DNA of 64,000 nt from Streptococcus oralis (GTDB lineage: Bacteria; Bacillota; Bacilli; Lactobacillales; Streptococcaceae), in assembly GCF_024399415.1 (NCBI RefSeq), contig NZ_CP029257.1:643501-707500 (forward strand). Reading direction: 5' to 3'. The notes below the pieces were generated by a model. The model worked only from the letters and a program-made list of their open reading frames with translations, was not told the DNA's origin and did not search any database. A program made the translations under genes and the position numbers. Below, piece after piece: positions 63,423 to 64,000 of the stretch (positions are counted from its first letter, which is position 1; the number at the start of each line of letters is the position of its first letter).

Positions 63423-64000
63423 ATGTTAAAAGCATTTATTACAGAATCTGATACTCTTTATTTTAATTCTGAAACCTTTACTTTATCAACTTCAATAGAT
63501 GATTTGAATAATAATATCAAAAAAGAAAACGATTATAATATTTTAAAAAAAGTAGTAATCAATATTTCAAATAACTGTAATCTTTCATGTACATACTGCT
63601 ATGCTGATGGTGGTAATTACGGAATGATGAATCAACTGATGAATATTGATACAGCAGATAAAATTATTGATCAGCTAGTCTCTCGCAGAATTCAATGTAT
63701 CAAGAGATTAATCCTTTTTGGAGGCGAGCCGTTTTTAAATATTGATTTGTTTGTTTATATTATTGAAAAGCTATCTAAAAATATTGAGATTCAAAAAATT
63801 GAAACTGTGACAAATGGTACCATCTTAAATAAGAAAGTTGAAATGATGATTAACAATTATCATCCTTTTTTAACAGTTAGCCTTGATGGCCCACAATTGA
63901 TTCACGATAAGTTAAGAGGCAAGGGAAGTCATAGACGAACATTGAATTTTATTCAGTATTTAAAAGAAATAGATTACGAAAATTTTGAAGTCGCTTCTAC
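63423..64000 (+). CDS. radical SAM RiPP maturase (sactisynthase type), 3' end outside window
   Basis: 192 codons are visible. N-terminal 45 residues could hold a leader-recognition part. The radical SAM cluster motif is CNLSCTYCY (Cys52, Cys56, Cys59), the SAM-binding LILFGGEPFL is at 97-106, and TVTNGTIL and TVSLDGPQ are the typical strand 4 and 5 motifs of the SPASM/Twitch-type peptide maturases. It should install the thioether links in the preceding precursor. It starts with TAGGGGGAATAATT before the ATG, 67 bases after the precursor stop. Auxiliary cluster cysteines should be in the missing C-terminal half, as should protease and exporter genes downstream. Confidence 0.9.
   Translation, partial: MLKAFITESDTLYFNSETFTLSTSIDDLNNNIKKENDYNILKKVVINISNNCNLSCTYCYADGGNYGMMNQLMNIDTADKIIDQLVSRRIQCIKRLILFGGEPFLNIDLFVYIIEKLSKNIEIQKIETVTNGTILNKKVEMMINNYHPFLTVSLDGPQLIHDKLRGKGSHRRTLNFIQYLKEIDYENFEVAS

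Overview
The window is chromosome from a low-GC Gram-positive coccus, almost certainly a mitis-group Streptococcus (S. mitis, S. oralis or S. infantis type, close to S. pneumoniae). The evidence is near-identity of many proteins to remembered pneumococcal ones (MntE, MurE with 481 residues, AliB with 652, MltG, MsrAB), a choline-binding surface protein, one pneumococcal-type BOX repeat, and extended -10 promoters. No rRNA or tRNA gene, CRISPR array, prophage or intact insertion sequence was seen. Gene identities rest on reading motifs and on memory of the families, not on a database search.

Layout. 1-8100: end of an ABC-F ATPase, Mn exporter mntE, a Mn-type riboswitch with the P-type Ca/Mn ATPase caxP (mgtA), an atypical deformylase-like gene, a large membrane protein and a BOX element. 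8100-14800: yaaA, an FMN reductase with a MarR regulator, an aminotransferase with asnS, then rpsF-ssb-rpsR followed by a tandem array of terminators. 14800-20300: a GNAT gene and a five-gene synthase-type exopolysaccharide operon (UDP-GlcNAc 2-epimerase, degenerate GGDEF membrane protein, 46-residue membrane peptide, processive GT2, GH8 hydrolase). 20300-29400: housekeeping genes (HAD-cyclophilin fusion, S1 protein, trmN6, GIY-YIG, ppaC, CsbD-like, murE, murJ). 29500-42500: aliB, two sulfur amino-acid PLP enzymes, an SNF2 ATPase, murC, two GNATs, mltG and greA. 42500-49300: amino-acid permease, a small XRE regulator with two paralogous membrane proteins, pncB-nadE, and a 240-bp tandem repeat made of terminator modules. 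49400-61700: extracellular methionine-sulfoxide repair set (ccdA, thioredoxin lipoprotein, msrAB), a two-component system, pabBC, a CbpL-like choline-binding protein, glucokinase and thyA.

Right end (62036-64000): the most interesting part. A 23-codon short hydrophobic peptide gene (shp) is divergent from an Rgg regulator, followed by a 34-codon precursor peptide whose C-terminus holds two Cys-X-X-X units ending in GGGR, and then a radical SAM enzyme cut by the window edge. This is a peptide-pheromone-controlled RiPP cluster of the streptococcal GGG (streptosactin-like sactipeptide) type. The shp and the precursor are both shorter than ordinary gene-calling cut-offs.

How the genes work together: the shp/Rgg pair should switch on the RiPP at high cell density; the EPS operon should make and trim a ManNAc- or GlcNAc-containing surface polymer; murE, murJ, murC and mltG are scattered peptidoglycan genes; ccdA-thioredoxin-msrAB form an electron relay across the membrane; mntE and caxP sit side by side as metal exporters, with the riboswitch sensing Mn. 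Five genes have promoters placed so that the transcript should start at or within a base or two of the start codon (leaderless mRNAs).
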